A DNA stretch of 34,655 nt from Peptococcaceae bacterium (GTDB lineage: Bacteria; Bacillota; Desulfitobacteriia; Desulfitobacteriales; Desulfitobacteriaceae), in contig JAITOS010000051.1 in assembly GCA_031289815.1 (NCBI GenBank), positions 1 to 34,655 of the forward strand, in the 5' to 3' direction. The notes below the pieces were generated by a model, which was not told the origin of the DNA, made no database searches, and saw only the letters and a program-made list of their open reading frames with translations. Below are positions 7,156-14,522 of the stretch, piece after piece. Both the position numbers and the translations under genes were made by a program. The stretch's first letter is position 1; the number at the start of each line of letters is the position of its first letter.

Positions 7156-8304
7156 TCAGCGCGCCCGCTGACGCAGATGACAGAGCCAGCCCAGGCAGAA
7201 GAGCGGCACGATCAGGAGGAGGAAGCCCTGAAAGCTCAACTGCCAGGTCAGCCAAAACGGAGAGGGAAGAAAGATCCCCGGAGGGCTGGCCGCCGGAATC
7301 TTGACCAGGGGCAGGAAACACTGACTGAAGCCCATCGCGAGGAAGGCGTGAAGCAAGCGGCCATATACATAGGGTTTTACACTTAATTCATTGCCGATAA
7401 AGCCGGCGACCTGCGCCAGAATCGACAAGCCGCTCCAGCCCATGAGCCAGCAGATAAGGCCGGTTTGTCCGGCGGAAGGAGTAAAAGCGGTAATTGTATT
7501 CCGGCAGCCGAGCGTCATTTCCACGACGCCGCTGAGCAGGGCTTCCCAGCCGTTGCTGCTGATAAAGGGCAACAGACCGTGTAGCGCCGCGCCCAGCAGA
7601 GAGAAAAGCTGCCAAAGCGACAGCAGGCGAATCACGACCGCGAAGAATACGATAAAGCCGCCGACCGCTAAGGTGGTTTGGACGCTGACCCGGATGGCGT
7701 TTCCCAGCAGTTGTCCGACCGGAACCTGCTGAGCTCGCAATTGCCTGGACAATACACGAAAATTATTTTTTAAAGGCGGGGAAAGAGGCGCGGCGGGCTG
7801 GGAAGGTTGAGGAGGATGAAGAAAGCGGAAAAGAACGCCGACGGCCAGATTGGCGGAATAGACGGAAGCGGCGATGACAGCGCCCAGCCGGGGTTGCTGC
7901 ATCATGCCGGCGGCCACCGCGCCGAACATGAATCCGGGGCTGGGGTTATTGGTGAAAGCGATCAGATGTTCCGCTTCTTCCTTGTTGAGCTCTCCTTGCT
8001 GATATAAACGGTCGGTCAGTATGGCCCCGATGGGAAACCCTGAAGTGTAGCCCATAGCGATGACAAAAGAGGCGGCGCCGGGAAGGCGAAAGATGGGGCG
8101 CATCAGAGGTTCCAACAGGGCGCCGAGCAGGCGCGCCAAACCGGCCCCCATCAGCAATTCGGCTAAAATGAAAAAGGGGAGCAGGGCCGGCAGGACAAAC
8201 TGCCACCAAAGCGTTAAACCCTGGACGGCGGCGGCAATGACTTCCTGAGGATGGAAAAGCATCGAAACAGCGAGAAAGAGGAAGAGCAATAACTTAGTAT
8301 ACAT
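7156..8304 (-). CDS. ylbJ: sporulation integral membrane protein YlbJ
   Basis: A multi-spanning membrane protein (about 8-10 hydrophobic helices over 382 residues) of the YlbJ family, related to nucleoside-recognition gate proteins. In Bacillus it is needed in the mother cell for spore cortex formation and resistance (family knowledge). Features include LPALLPFFILAELLMGAGLA, AMGYTSGFPIGAILTDRLY, AFTNNPSPGFMFGAVAAGM, ISSNGWEALLSGVVEMTLGC and the C-terminal WLTWQLSFQGFLLLIVPLF. The ATG at 8304 is chosen because AGGTGG lies 5 nt upstream; a GTG at 8313 is an alternative. It is divergent from ackA. The upstream ATACAAT resembles a sigma-E -10 element, but no matching -35 was found. Confidence 0.92.
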   Translation of the reverse strand: MYTKLLLFLFLAVSMLFHPQEVIAAAVQGLTLWWQFVLPALLPFFILAELLMGAGLARLLGALLEPLMRPIFRLPGAASFVIAMGYTSGFPIGAILTDRLYQQGELNKEEAEHLIAFTNNPSPGFMFGAVAAGMMQQPRLGAVIAASVYSANLAVGVLFRFLHPPQPSQPAAPLSPPLKNNFRVLSRQLRAQQVPVGQLLGNAIRVSVQTTLAVGGFIVFFAVVIRLLSLWQLFSLLGAALHGLLPFISSNGWEALLSGVVEMTLGCRNTITAFTPSAGQTGLICWLMGWSGLSILAQVAGFIGNELSVKPYVYGRLLHAFLAMGFSQCFLPLVKIPAASPPGIFLPSPFWLTWQLSFQGFLLLIVPLFCLGWLCHLRQRAR

Positions 8305-8418
8305 CGTATCCACCTGCCCTTATTGTATCTATATGGGAGGGGCGGCGGCGATAGAAGCGCCGGGAAGAAAGAACGCGTATTCTAAATTGACAGAAATAAG
8401 AGACATCTTTAGAAAATC

Positions 8419-8446
8419 TTGAAATTTGTCGCAACTGTGCTAAACT
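8419..8446 (+). promoter_or_regulatory. candidate sigma-A promoter of ackA
   Basis: TTGAAA (8419-8424) and TAAACT (8441-8446) are 16 nt apart, with a TGC extension before the -10. An alternative, TTGACA (8387-8392) with TAGAAA (8410-8415) at 17 nt, lies just upstream. Either would give a leader of roughly 80-120 nt. No other obvious signal is seen in 8305-8530. Confidence 0.45.
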
Positions 8447-8530
8447 ATTGAATGTGTGCATTTTTTGAAATGATGAGAAATGTTAAGGACCCTGAAGGTG
8501 AGGTCCAGCATAAAGGAGGAGGAGAGTAAC

Positions 8531-9727
8531 GTGAAAATTCTAGTAGTAAACTGTGGAAGTTCTTCACTCAAGTATCAACTGTTGGCGATGGAAACCAAGG
8601 CGGAATTGGCAAAAGGTCTGCTGGAACGTATCGGTATGGCGGGTTCGGTTCTGACGCATCAACCTGAAGGTAAAGAAAAAACGGTGATCACCAAAGATAT
8701 CGCCAATCATAACGAGGGGATCCGGTTGGTTCTGGATAGCCTGCTGCATCCGGAATACGGCGTGCTGAAAAACGTAAATGAGGTAGACGCCGTAGGGCAT
8801 CGGGTGGTGCATGGCGGAGATAAGTTTACGAAATCCGTTCAGGTCAATGACGACGTGATGAAAGCCATTGAGGATTGCATCGTGTTCAGCCCCTTGCACA
8901 ATCCAGCCAATATTGCCGGGATCAAGGCTTGTCAGGCGTTAATGCCCGGTGTGCCGCAGACGGTGGTATTTGATACCGCTTTCCATCAAACCATGCCGCC
9001 GGAATCCTATATCTATGCGCTGCCCTATGAAGCCTATGAAAAATATGGCGTCAGAAGGTATGGCTTTCATGGAACCTCTCATCGCTATGTCAGCCTGCGG
9101 GCGGCTAAATTTCTGAATAGAAGCGAAAAAGATTTTAAATTGATCACCTGCCATTTGGGCAACGGCGCTTCGGTGGCGGCGATTCTGAATGGTCAATGCA
9201 TTGATACCTCTATGGGCTTAACGCCGTTGGAAGGACTGGTCATGGGTACCCGGTCAGGCTCGATTGACCCGGAGATTGTCAATTATCTGATGGAAAAAGA
9301 GCATATGACCACGGCGGAAATAAAAGACTATCTGAATAAAAAATCCGGTATCTTAGGGATTTCCGGCGTCAGCAGCGATTTCCGCGACGTGGAGGAAGCG
9401 GCCGGCGCCGGCAATAAACGGGCGCAGCTGGCTTGGAACGTCTTTGCCCACAAGGTGAGAAAGTACATCGGCGCCTATGCGGCCCTGATGAACGGGGCGG
9501 ACGCCATCGTCTTTACCGCCGGTCTGGGGGAAAACTCCTCTTCCATGCGCTTGGAGATCTGCAAGACCTTAGGTTTCCTCGGCGTGAGCATTGACCCGGA
9601 AAAGAACAAAAAACGCGGCATTGAAAACGATATTTCCACGGCGGACGCCAAGTGCCGCGTTCTGGTTATTCCGACCAATGAAGAATTGATGATCGCTCTG
9701 GATACGGAGGAAATCGTCAAGAAATAG
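8531..9727 (+). CDS. ackA: acetate kinase
   Basis: Converts acetyl phosphate and ADP to acetate and ATP, the substrate-level ATP step of anaerobic acetate formation, in the cytosol. The 398-residue protein has all family motifs: VNCGSSSLKYQLL, GHRVVHGG, FDTAFHQTMP, RYGFHGTSHRYVS, CHLGNGASVAAI, MGLTPLEGLVMGTRSG and FTAGLGENSS. The GTG at 8531 is chosen because AAAGGAGGAGGAG precedes it and the protein then begins MKILVVNCGSS as in the family; the open frame extends 17 codons further upstream. The partner phosphotransacetylase gene (pta), often adjacent, is not in this window. The gene stands alone behind its own promoter. Confidence 0.98.
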   Translation: MKILVVNCGSSSLKYQLLAMETKAELAKGLLERIGMAGSVLTHQPEGKEKTVITKDIANHNEGIRLVLDSLLHPEYGVLKNVNEVDAVGHRVVHGGDKFTKSVQVNDDVMKAIEDCIVFSPLHNPANIAGIKACQALMPGVPQTVVFDTAFHQTMPPESYIYALPYEAYEKYGVRRYGFHGTSHRYVSLRAAKFLNRSEKDFKLITCHLGNGASVAAILNGQCIDTSMGLTPLEGLVMGTRSGSIDPEIVNYLMEKEHMTTAEIKDYLNKKSGILGISGVSSDFRDVEEAAGAGNKRAQLAWNVFAHKVRKYIGAYAALMNGADAIVFTAGLGENSSSMRLEICKTLGFLGVSIDPEKNKKRGIENDISTADAKCRVLVIPTNEELMIALDTEEIVKK

Positions 9728-9770
9728 AAGCAAGACGCCGATAAACGTCTGAATCAATAAACAACGGACA

Positions 9771-9822
9771 AAGAGAGGGCGGTTGCCGGCGGACATTCAT
9801 CGTTTGTCGGCGGCCGCTCTTA
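9771..9822 (+). terminator. probable terminator hairpin after ackA
   Basis: An imperfect GC-rich stem (AGAG-GCGG-GCC-GCGGACA paired with TGTCGGCGGCCGCTCTT) begins about 45 nt after the ackA stop. The run after the stem (CTCTTATACA) is only weakly T-rich, so termination efficiency is uncertain. Confidence 0.45.
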
Positions 9823-9993
9823 TACAATCAGAAACAATAGGGGCAATGCGCCTACGGTGAAGCTGACGGATAAAATCAACGACCGCGAGACGTTTATGAA
9901 GGGCGTGGATTATTCCTGCTACGGTGCGCAGGAGGATGGGAGTTTCTTTCCGTCAATGCGGATTCCCCCAACGAAGGCGGCGACGTAGATTGA
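9818..9993 (+). pseudogene. gene remnant with apparent frameshift (unidentified)
   Basis: Between ackA and DUF177 an open stretch with no start codon or ribosome binding site reads like protein (segments KINDRETFMKGVDYSC and YGAQEDG). It then runs into a stop at 9986-9988. Shifting frame near 9950 continues with FLSVNADSPNEGGDVD and stops at 9991-9993, which looks like the authentic end. This suggests the 3' part of a decayed gene carrying a one-base frameshift. I do not recognise the family, and chance is not excluded. The rest of 9728-10014 shows only the hairpin. Confidence 0.3.
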
Positions 9994-10019
9994 GAATATG
10001 AGAATATTCTTCCGCAACC

Positions 10020-10048
10020 TTGACAAAAAAAAGATGGATGCATATAAT
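10020..10048 (+). promoter_or_regulatory. consensus sigma-A promoter of the DUF177-rpmF operon
   Basis: TTGACA (10020-10025) and TATAAT (10043-10048) are both perfect and separated by the optimal 17 nt. Transcription would begin near 10055, just ahead of the DUF177 ATG at 10075. A promoter this strong suits a ribosomal-protein operon. Confidence 0.92.
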
Positions 10049-10074
10049 TATTGTTATGTATCGAGGTGGAAAGC

Positions 10075-10581
10075 ATGAAAATCAATATCGCTGAAATTCG
10101 CCGTATGGAGGGAGCGACGCTTCACTATGAGTTGGAGGATCGTTTTCCGGCGATTGAATTTGATAAAGAAACGATCGTTTTTATCCAGCCGGTACATGTC
10201 AAGCTTCAAGTGACGAACGCCGGAGACACGCTGGTAGCTCGCGGATCGGTGCAGACGGAAATGAGCGCTTCCTGCGGACGTTGCCTGGAAGGGTTTACTT
10301 TTCCTCTGGTGGTTCTGTATGAAGACGAGTGGGTAACTGCTCAGCGGGCAACGGAGGAGCAAGCGGAAACGGCTCTGTTGTTTGAAAAGGACGAAATAGA
10401 GATTCAGGAACGGATCGTCGAACAGATCCTGCTGGCGTTGCCGATGAAACGACTTTGTTCAGCGGCTTGTCGTGGCCTCTGTCCGGCTTGTGGTCAAAAT
10501 CTGAATCTGGGTCAATGTCAGTGTCAGGAGCAGCGAATCGATCCCCGGATGATGGATTTAGCTAAATGGCGTCAAGACTGA
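10075..10581 (+). CDS. DUF177 / YceD family protein
   Basis: Conserved bacterial protein encoded next to rpmF. In plants and some bacteria the family is linked to 23S rRNA accumulation and ribosome maturation (family knowledge; exact role unclear). The 168-residue product shows the DUF177 pattern: CGRCLEGFTFPL in the middle, and a C-terminal CxxxC/CxxC segment (CSAACRGLCPACGQNLN) likely to bind zinc, followed by DPRMMDLAKW. The ATG at 10075 follows CGAGGTGG and lies about 20 nt after the predicted transcription start. An upstream TTG at 10051 in the same frame would be too close to the promoter. rpmF follows after 33 nt. Confidence 0.93.
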   Translation: MKINIAEIRRMEGATLHYELEDRFPAIEFDKETIVFIQPVHVKLQVTNAGDTLVARGSVQTEMSASCGRCLEGFTFPLVVLYEDEWVTAQRATEEQAETALLFEKDEIEIQERIVEQILLALPMKRLCSAACRGLCPACGQNLNLGQCQCQEQRIDPRMMDLAKWRQD

Positions 10582-10614
10582 CGATTTGTTTTTATTTTAG
10601 AAGGGGGTGGAATC

Positions 10615-10794
10615 ATGGGTGTTCCTCAACATCGCCAATCGAAGTCCAGAGTGCGCAAACGCCGGGCCATGTCGAAGTTAACGGCGCCGAATCTTGTTGA
10701 TTGCCCGCAATGCCATAAGCCCAAGATGCAGCATCACGTCTGTGCTTCTTGCGGTTATTATAATGGCAGAGAAGTCATAGCGATGGGTGAATAA
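10615..10794 (+). CDS. rpmF: 50S ribosomal protein L32
   Basis: A 59-residue large-subunit protein starting MGVPQHRQSKSRVRKRRAMSK, the basic N-terminus typical of bL32. It is followed by a zinc ribbon with two CxxC pairs (CPQC at 30-33 and CASC at 43-46), so it is the zinc-binding form. AAGGGGGTGG precedes the ATG by 5-6 nt. It is co-transcribed with DUF177, as in most bacteria, and ends at a strong terminator that separates it from fapR. Confidence 0.97.
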   Translation: MGVPQHRQSKSRVRKRRAMSKLTAPNLVDCPQCHKPKMQHHVCASCGYYNGREVIAMGE

Positions 10795-10808
10795 CGCAGC
10801 TAACGGGA

Positions 10809-10842
10809 AGTCCTCATTCAGTGATGAGGGCTTTTTATTTTT
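10809..10842 (+). terminator. Rho-independent terminator after rpmF
   Basis: A 9-bp stem (AGTCCTCAT with ATGAGGGCT, one G-T pair) has a 6-nt loop, TCAGTG, and is followed by TTTTTATTTTT. It is placed 14 nt after the rpmF stop and separates the ribosomal operon from the fatty-acid operon. Confidence 0.92.
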
Positions 10843-10864
10843 GCCGTATTTTTCAAAAAGTCAG

Positions 10865-10893
10865 TTGCTTAAAAATAAAAACGGGCATATAAT
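10865..10893 (+). promoter_or_regulatory. sigma-A promoter of the fapR-plsX-fab operon
   Basis: TTGCTT (10865-10870), 17 nt, TATAAT (10888-10893). The -10 element runs directly into the palindrome at 10891-10911, so a bound repressor would block RNA polymerase. The leader is about 35-40 nt before the fapR ATG. Confidence 0.8.
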
Positions 10894-10911
10894 TATCACC
10901 AGGTGATAATT
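10891..10911. promoter_or_regulatory. FapR operator (perfect palindrome over the fapR promoter)
   Basis: Arms AATTATCACC and GGTGATAATT flank a central A, a perfect 21-bp inverted repeat. Its core TTAnnACC-n-GGTnnTAA fits the general form of FapR sites. It covers the last bases of the -10 element of the fapR promoter. The likely role is repression by FapR, relieved by malonyl-CoA/malonyl-ACP (established for FapR in Bacillus; assignment here is inferred from position). An exact second copy lies at 34097-34117. Confidence 0.8.
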
Positions 10912-10936
10912 TTAAAAGAGTCCGGGGGTAGGATGG

Positions 10937-11494
10937 ATGGACAGACTCAGCAGAATAGAACGGAGAAAAGCCTTGCCACAGGCGCTGTTCCATAACCCGT
11001 TTTTAACCGATGGAGAATTAGGCGTAAGATTTGGCGTGAGCATACCGACGATTCGTCTGGATCGCAGGGCGTTGGCGATACCGGAACTGAAAGAGAGAAC
11101 CAGGGCGGTAGCGAACGACGCCTACCAAGAGTTGCGGGCTTTGGCTGGCCGGGAAATCATTGGCGAACTGAAAGCGTTGGTCGTCGGCCAATACGGGCGC
11201 TCGGAATTGTTGATCACGCAAGATATGATTTTGACGAAAGCGCGCGTGGCCCGCGGACATCAGCTGTTTGCGCAGGCGAACTCGCTTGCTTCCGCTCTCG
11301 TAAACGCCGACATGGCCTTGACGGGAAGCGCTCAATTGAAATTTTTACGCCCTGTCCGGCAAGATGAATGGGTCGAGATGGAAGGACAGGTCGTGAAACG
11401 CCATGAAAATCGCTATGAGATCGATATCTCCGGCAAAGTCCGGGGACAAAAGGTCATACAAGGCCAATGGATCATGTTTGGCTTGGCAGAGTAA
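10937..11494 (+). CDS. fapR: fatty-acid biosynthesis transcriptional repressor FapR
   Basis: 185 residues, the usual FapR length. The N-terminal DeoR-like helix-turn-helix (about 1-50) has LTDGELGVRFGVSIPTIRLDRRALAIPELKER. A linker helix and a C-terminal hot-dog domain (about 75-185) that binds malonyl-CoA/ACP follow, with LLITQDMILTKARVARGHQLFAQANSLA. It represses phospholipid and fatty-acid synthesis genes when malonyl-CoA is low. It is the first gene of the plsX-fab operon and its promoter carries a perfect palindrome, as expected for autoregulation. The ATG at 10937 follows GGGGGTAGG. Confidence 0.95.
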   Translation: MDRLSRIERRKALPQALFHNPFLTDGELGVRFGVSIPTIRLDRRALAIPELKERTRAVANDAYQELRALAGREIIGELKALVVGQYGRSELLITQDMILTKARVARGHQLFAQANSLASALVNADMALTGSAQLKFLRPVRQDEWVEMEGQVVKRHENRYEIDISGKVRGQKVIQGQWIMFGLAE

Positions 11495-11540
11495 CCCCTT
11501 AAAGGAATGGAAAAAATCCAGCGGCAGAGGAGGAACTCGC

Positions 11541-12569
11541 GTGAAGATTGCTGTGGACGCGATGGGAGGAGATTACGCTCCGCGGGAGATTGTGGCCGGG
11601 ACGCTGTTGGCGGCGGCAGCCTGTCCGGAGATCGATATCATTTTGGTTGGGCAGGTAGAAAAAATCAAGCCGTATATGACGGCGCAGCCCGCTAACGTCG
11701 CTTTGCTGAACGCGAGCGAAGCGGTAGAAATGGATGAACATCCGGCGAGTGCGGTTCGCCGGAAAAAGGACGCCTCTATTGTGGTGGCGACGCGTTTGGT
11801 CAGGGAAGGAAAGGCGGACGCCGTGGTCAGCGCGGGGAATACCGGCGCGCAAATGGCGGCGGCTCTATTGGGCTTAGGGAGGATTCAAGGGATTGACCGG
11901 CCGGCGATCATCGCGGTACTGCCGACCCTGAAGGGGGGCAAGGTCGTCCTTGACGTCGGCGCTAATCCGGACGCTAAAGCGGAAAATCTGTTGCAATACG
12001 CCTTGATGGGCAGCATTTACGCGGAAAAAATCTTAGGGCTAGAACGGCCGCAGGTCGGATTGTTGAATATCGGCAGTGAAGAAGGGAAAGGAAATGAACT
12101 CACGCAGCTGGCTTATCCTCTTTTGAAACAAGCGCCCATTCATTTTGCCGGCAATGTGGAAGGAAGAGATATTCCTTATGGCCGGGTGGACGTCGTGGTC
12201 TGTGAGGGCTTTGTCGGCAACGTGCTGTTAAAATCCTTTGAAGGACTGGTGGGCGCTCTGTTTGAACTGATCAAGGAGAAGATTACCGCCAATTCTTTGC
12301 GCAAATTAGGCGCACTCGCGATTAAACCCGGCTTGAAAGAGATTGCCAAGATCATGGATTATACGGAGGTGGGCGGCGCGCCGTTGCTGGGAGTGAATGG
12401 GATTAGCGTCATCTGTCATGGCAGCTCCAACGCCAAGGCGATCAGCAATGCCGTCAGAGTGGCGAGAGAATGTGTGGAAGTCAGGCTGATTGAGCAAATC
12501 AGGGAAGACCTTCGGGCGTTAGGAAAGCCGGACAGCGGAGAGAGGGAAGATTCATCATGTCCAGAGTAG
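11541..12569 (+). CDS. plsX: phosphate acyltransferase PlsX
   Basis: Makes acyl-phosphate from acyl-ACP for PlsY-dependent phospholipid synthesis; a peripheral membrane enzyme. The 342-residue product has the family motifs VDAMGGDYAPREIVAG, SAGNTGAQMAAALLGLGRI, GIDRPAIIAVLPT, VLDVGANPDAK and LLNIGSEEGKGNELT. The GTG at 11541 is chosen because AGAGGAGG precedes it and the protein then begins MKIAVDAMGGD. A longer open frame reaches back into fapR but lacks a suitable start signal. It overlaps fabH by 13 nt. Confidence 0.97.
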   Translation: MKIAVDAMGGDYAPREIVAGTLLAAAACPEIDIILVGQVEKIKPYMTAQPANVALLNASEAVEMDEHPASAVRRKKDASIVVATRLVREGKADAVVSAGNTGAQMAAALLGLGRIQGIDRPAIIAVLPTLKGGKVVLDVGANPDAKAENLLQYALMGSIYAEKILGLERPQVGLLNIGSEEGKGNELTQLAYPLLKQAPIHFAGNVEGRDIPYGRVDVVVCEGFVGNVLLKSFEGLVGALFELIKEKITANSLRKLGALAIKPGLKEIAKIMDYTEVGGAPLLGVNGISVICHGSSNAKAISNAVRVARECVEVRLIEQIREDLRALGKPDSGEREDSSCPE

Positions 12570-13576
12570 GGATCGTAGGTCTGGGAAGCTACGTGCCGGA
12601 AGATATCCTGACCAATAAGGATTTCGAGAAAATGGTGGATACGACGGATAGCTGGATTACCGCCAGAACCGGGATCAAGGAACGGCGCAAGGCCAGAGAA
12701 GGGGTTCCCGTTTCGGAATTATGTTATCAAGCCGCCCGACAAGCGCTGGAAGACGCCGGGATCCTGCCGCAAGAGGTGGAGCTGGTGATCGTGGCTTCGG
12801 TGACGCCTGACTATGCTTTTCCGGCGACCGCTTGCCTGGTGGCCGACCGTTTGGGAATCAGCAAAGCGGCCGCTTTTGATCTGGAAGCGGGGTGCAGCGG
12901 CTTTATTTACGCGGCGGTGACGGCCAGTCAGTTTATTGCCGCGGGGATGTATCGCACCGCTTTGGTGATCGGCGGGGAGACGTTGTCCAAAATCACCAAT
13001 TGGCAAGACCGGGGTACCTGCGTTCTTTTTGGTGATGGCGCCGGGGCGGCTGTTCTGCAACCGGTGGAAGATGGGTACGGCTTTTTGGGGATGGAGCTAG
13101 GGGCTGACGGTTCCGGCGGCGATCTTCTGATTCAGCCGGCGGGCGGTTCGAGCATCCCGGCCACCACGGCTTCCGTGCAGGCGAATTTACACACGATCCG
13201 AATGGCCGGCCGCGAGGTGTTCAAGTTCGCGGTGCGGGTCATCGAGGAATCGGTGCAAAGTCTCCTGAGCAAGTGCGATTTGCGTCTGGAAGATATTGAC
13301 CTGTTCCTGTTCCATCAGGCGAATCAACGGATTATAGAAGCTGCTGCCAGACGGCTGGAATTGGATCAGGAGAAGGTTTTTGTGAATCTTGAACGCTATG
13401 GGAATACTTCGGCGGCTTCGATTCCCCTGGCCTTGGACGAAGCGGTTCAACAGAAAAGAATACGGGACGGCGATATCCTGATGATGGTGGGATTTGGCGC
13501 CGGACTGACTTGGGGAGCGATTGCCTGTAAATGGGGAGGAAAGGGGAACAAGGATGATCAGAACGAGAATTTGTGA
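12557..13576 (+). CDS. fabH: 3-oxoacyl-ACP synthase III (KAS III)
   Basis: Initiates fatty-acid synthesis by condensing acetyl-CoA (or a branched acyl-CoA) with malonyl-ACP. In 339 residues the catalytic triad is visible: Cys113 in EAGCSGFIYA, His in FLFHQANQRI and Asn in ERYGNTSAASIPLAL. The family's DSWITARTGIKERR near residue 41 and the terminal GFGAGLTWGA are also present. The ATG lies within the 3' end of plsX and the gene end overlaps fabK by 23 nt, so translation is coupled across all three genes. Confidence 0.97.
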   Translation: MSRVGIVGLGSYVPEDILTNKDFEKMVDTTDSWITARTGIKERRKAREGVPVSELCYQAARQALEDAGILPQEVELVIVASVTPDYAFPATACLVADRLGISKAAAFDLEAGCSGFIYAAVTASQFIAAGMYRTALVIGGETLSKITNWQDRGTCVLFGDGAGAAVLQPVEDGYGFLGMELGADGSGGDLLIQPAGGSSIPATTASVQANLHTIRMAGREVFKFAVRVIEESVQSLLSKCDLRLEDIDLFLFHQANQRIIEAAARRLELDQEKVFVNLERYGNTSAASIPLALDEAVQQKRIRDGDILMMVGFGAGLTWGAIACKWGGKGNKDDQNENL

Positions 13577-14504
13577 TTTAATCGGTATTGAATATCCGAT
13601 TTTTCAGGGGGGAATGGCTTGGGTGGCGAACGGAGAGCTGGCCGGCGCGGTATCAGAGGCCGGCGGTTTGGGCGTTATCGGTTCAGGGCAGGCGCCGGCG
13701 GCTTGGCTCCTGGAAGAGATCGCCAAAGTGAAAGCGGTCACGCAAAAACCCTTTGGGGTCAATATCATGCTCATGTCTCCCTATCTTGAGGACGTGATGC
13801 AGGTGATTATAGAGGAAAGAGTGTCGGTCATCACCACCGGCGCGGGCAACCCCGGCAAATACATACCGGCGCTGAAGGAGATCGGCACCAAGATCATTCC
13901 GGTCGTGGCCTCGGTGGCCCTGGCGAAGCGTCTGGCGAAGGCCGGGGTAGACGCCGTAATCGCGGAGGGCTATGAATCCGGCGGTCATGTGGGAGAGGTT
14001 TGTACGCTGCCCTTAGTGCCTCAAATCGTTGACGCGGTGGATATTCCGGTGCTGGCGGCGGGAGGGATTTTTGACGGACGAGGGTTCCTGGCGGCCTTGG
14101 CTTTAGGCGCGGAAGGAGTACAAATGGGTACGCGTTTCATGTGCGCGGAGGAATGTACGATCTCTCCCAAGGTGAAGCAGATGGTGCTTAAAGCGAGAGA
14201 GCGGGATACGGCGGTGACGGGGAGATCGACAGGGCATCCCGTTCGCTGTTTGGACAATAAATTGATGCGTGAGATGGCGCAAGCGGAAAAAGATGGCGCT
14301 TCTCCGGACGAAATAGAAAAGATGGGTACGGGGAAATTGCGTTTGGCGATGGTGGAGGGAGATATTGAAAACGGCTCCGTCATGGCCGGACAGGTGGCCG
14401 GGGCGGTGAAAAAGATCGAACCGGCGAAGGATATTCTGCTGGATGTGATTCACTCGGCGATCCGGGAATGGCAGCAGTTGCAACGGATCATGAATCAAGG
14501 CTAA
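13554..14504 (+). CDS. fabK: enoyl-ACP reductase II (FabK)
   Basis: FMN-dependent, NAD(P)H-using reductase for the last step of each fatty-acid elongation cycle; it replaces FabI, and no fabI is present here. The 316-residue TIM barrel carries EYPIFQGGMAWVA, GGLGVIGSG, PFGVNIML, the active-site EGYESGGHVG with its conserved His, VLAAGGI and the phosphate-binding GAEGVQMGTRF. The ATG at 13554 follows AAGG and starts MIRTRICDLIGIEYP as in the family. The frame extends upstream into fabH without a better start. Its place between fabH and fabD matches the FabK position in other Firmicutes. Confidence 0.94.
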   Translation: MIRTRICDLIGIEYPIFQGGMAWVANGELAGAVSEAGGLGVIGSGQAPAAWLLEEIAKVKAVTQKPFGVNIMLMSPYLEDVMQVIIEERVSVITTGAGNPGKYIPALKEIGTKIIPVVASVALAKRLAKAGVDAVIAEGYESGGHVGEVCTLPLVPQIVDAVDIPVLAAGGIFDGRGFLAALALGAEGVQMGTRFMCAEECTISPKVKQMVLKARERDTAVTGRSTGHPVRCLDNKLMREMAQAEKDGASPDEIEKMGTGKLRLAMVEGDIENGSVMAGQVAGAVKKIEPAKDILLDVIHSAIREWQQLQRIMNQG

Positions 14505-14522
14505 AGACTGGGAGGTTCAACG

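Noticed and set aside
8305..8340. Sigma-E promoter for ylbJ (ATACAAT on the minus strand)
   Set aside because: The -10 resembles the consensus but no acceptable -35 lies at the right distance.
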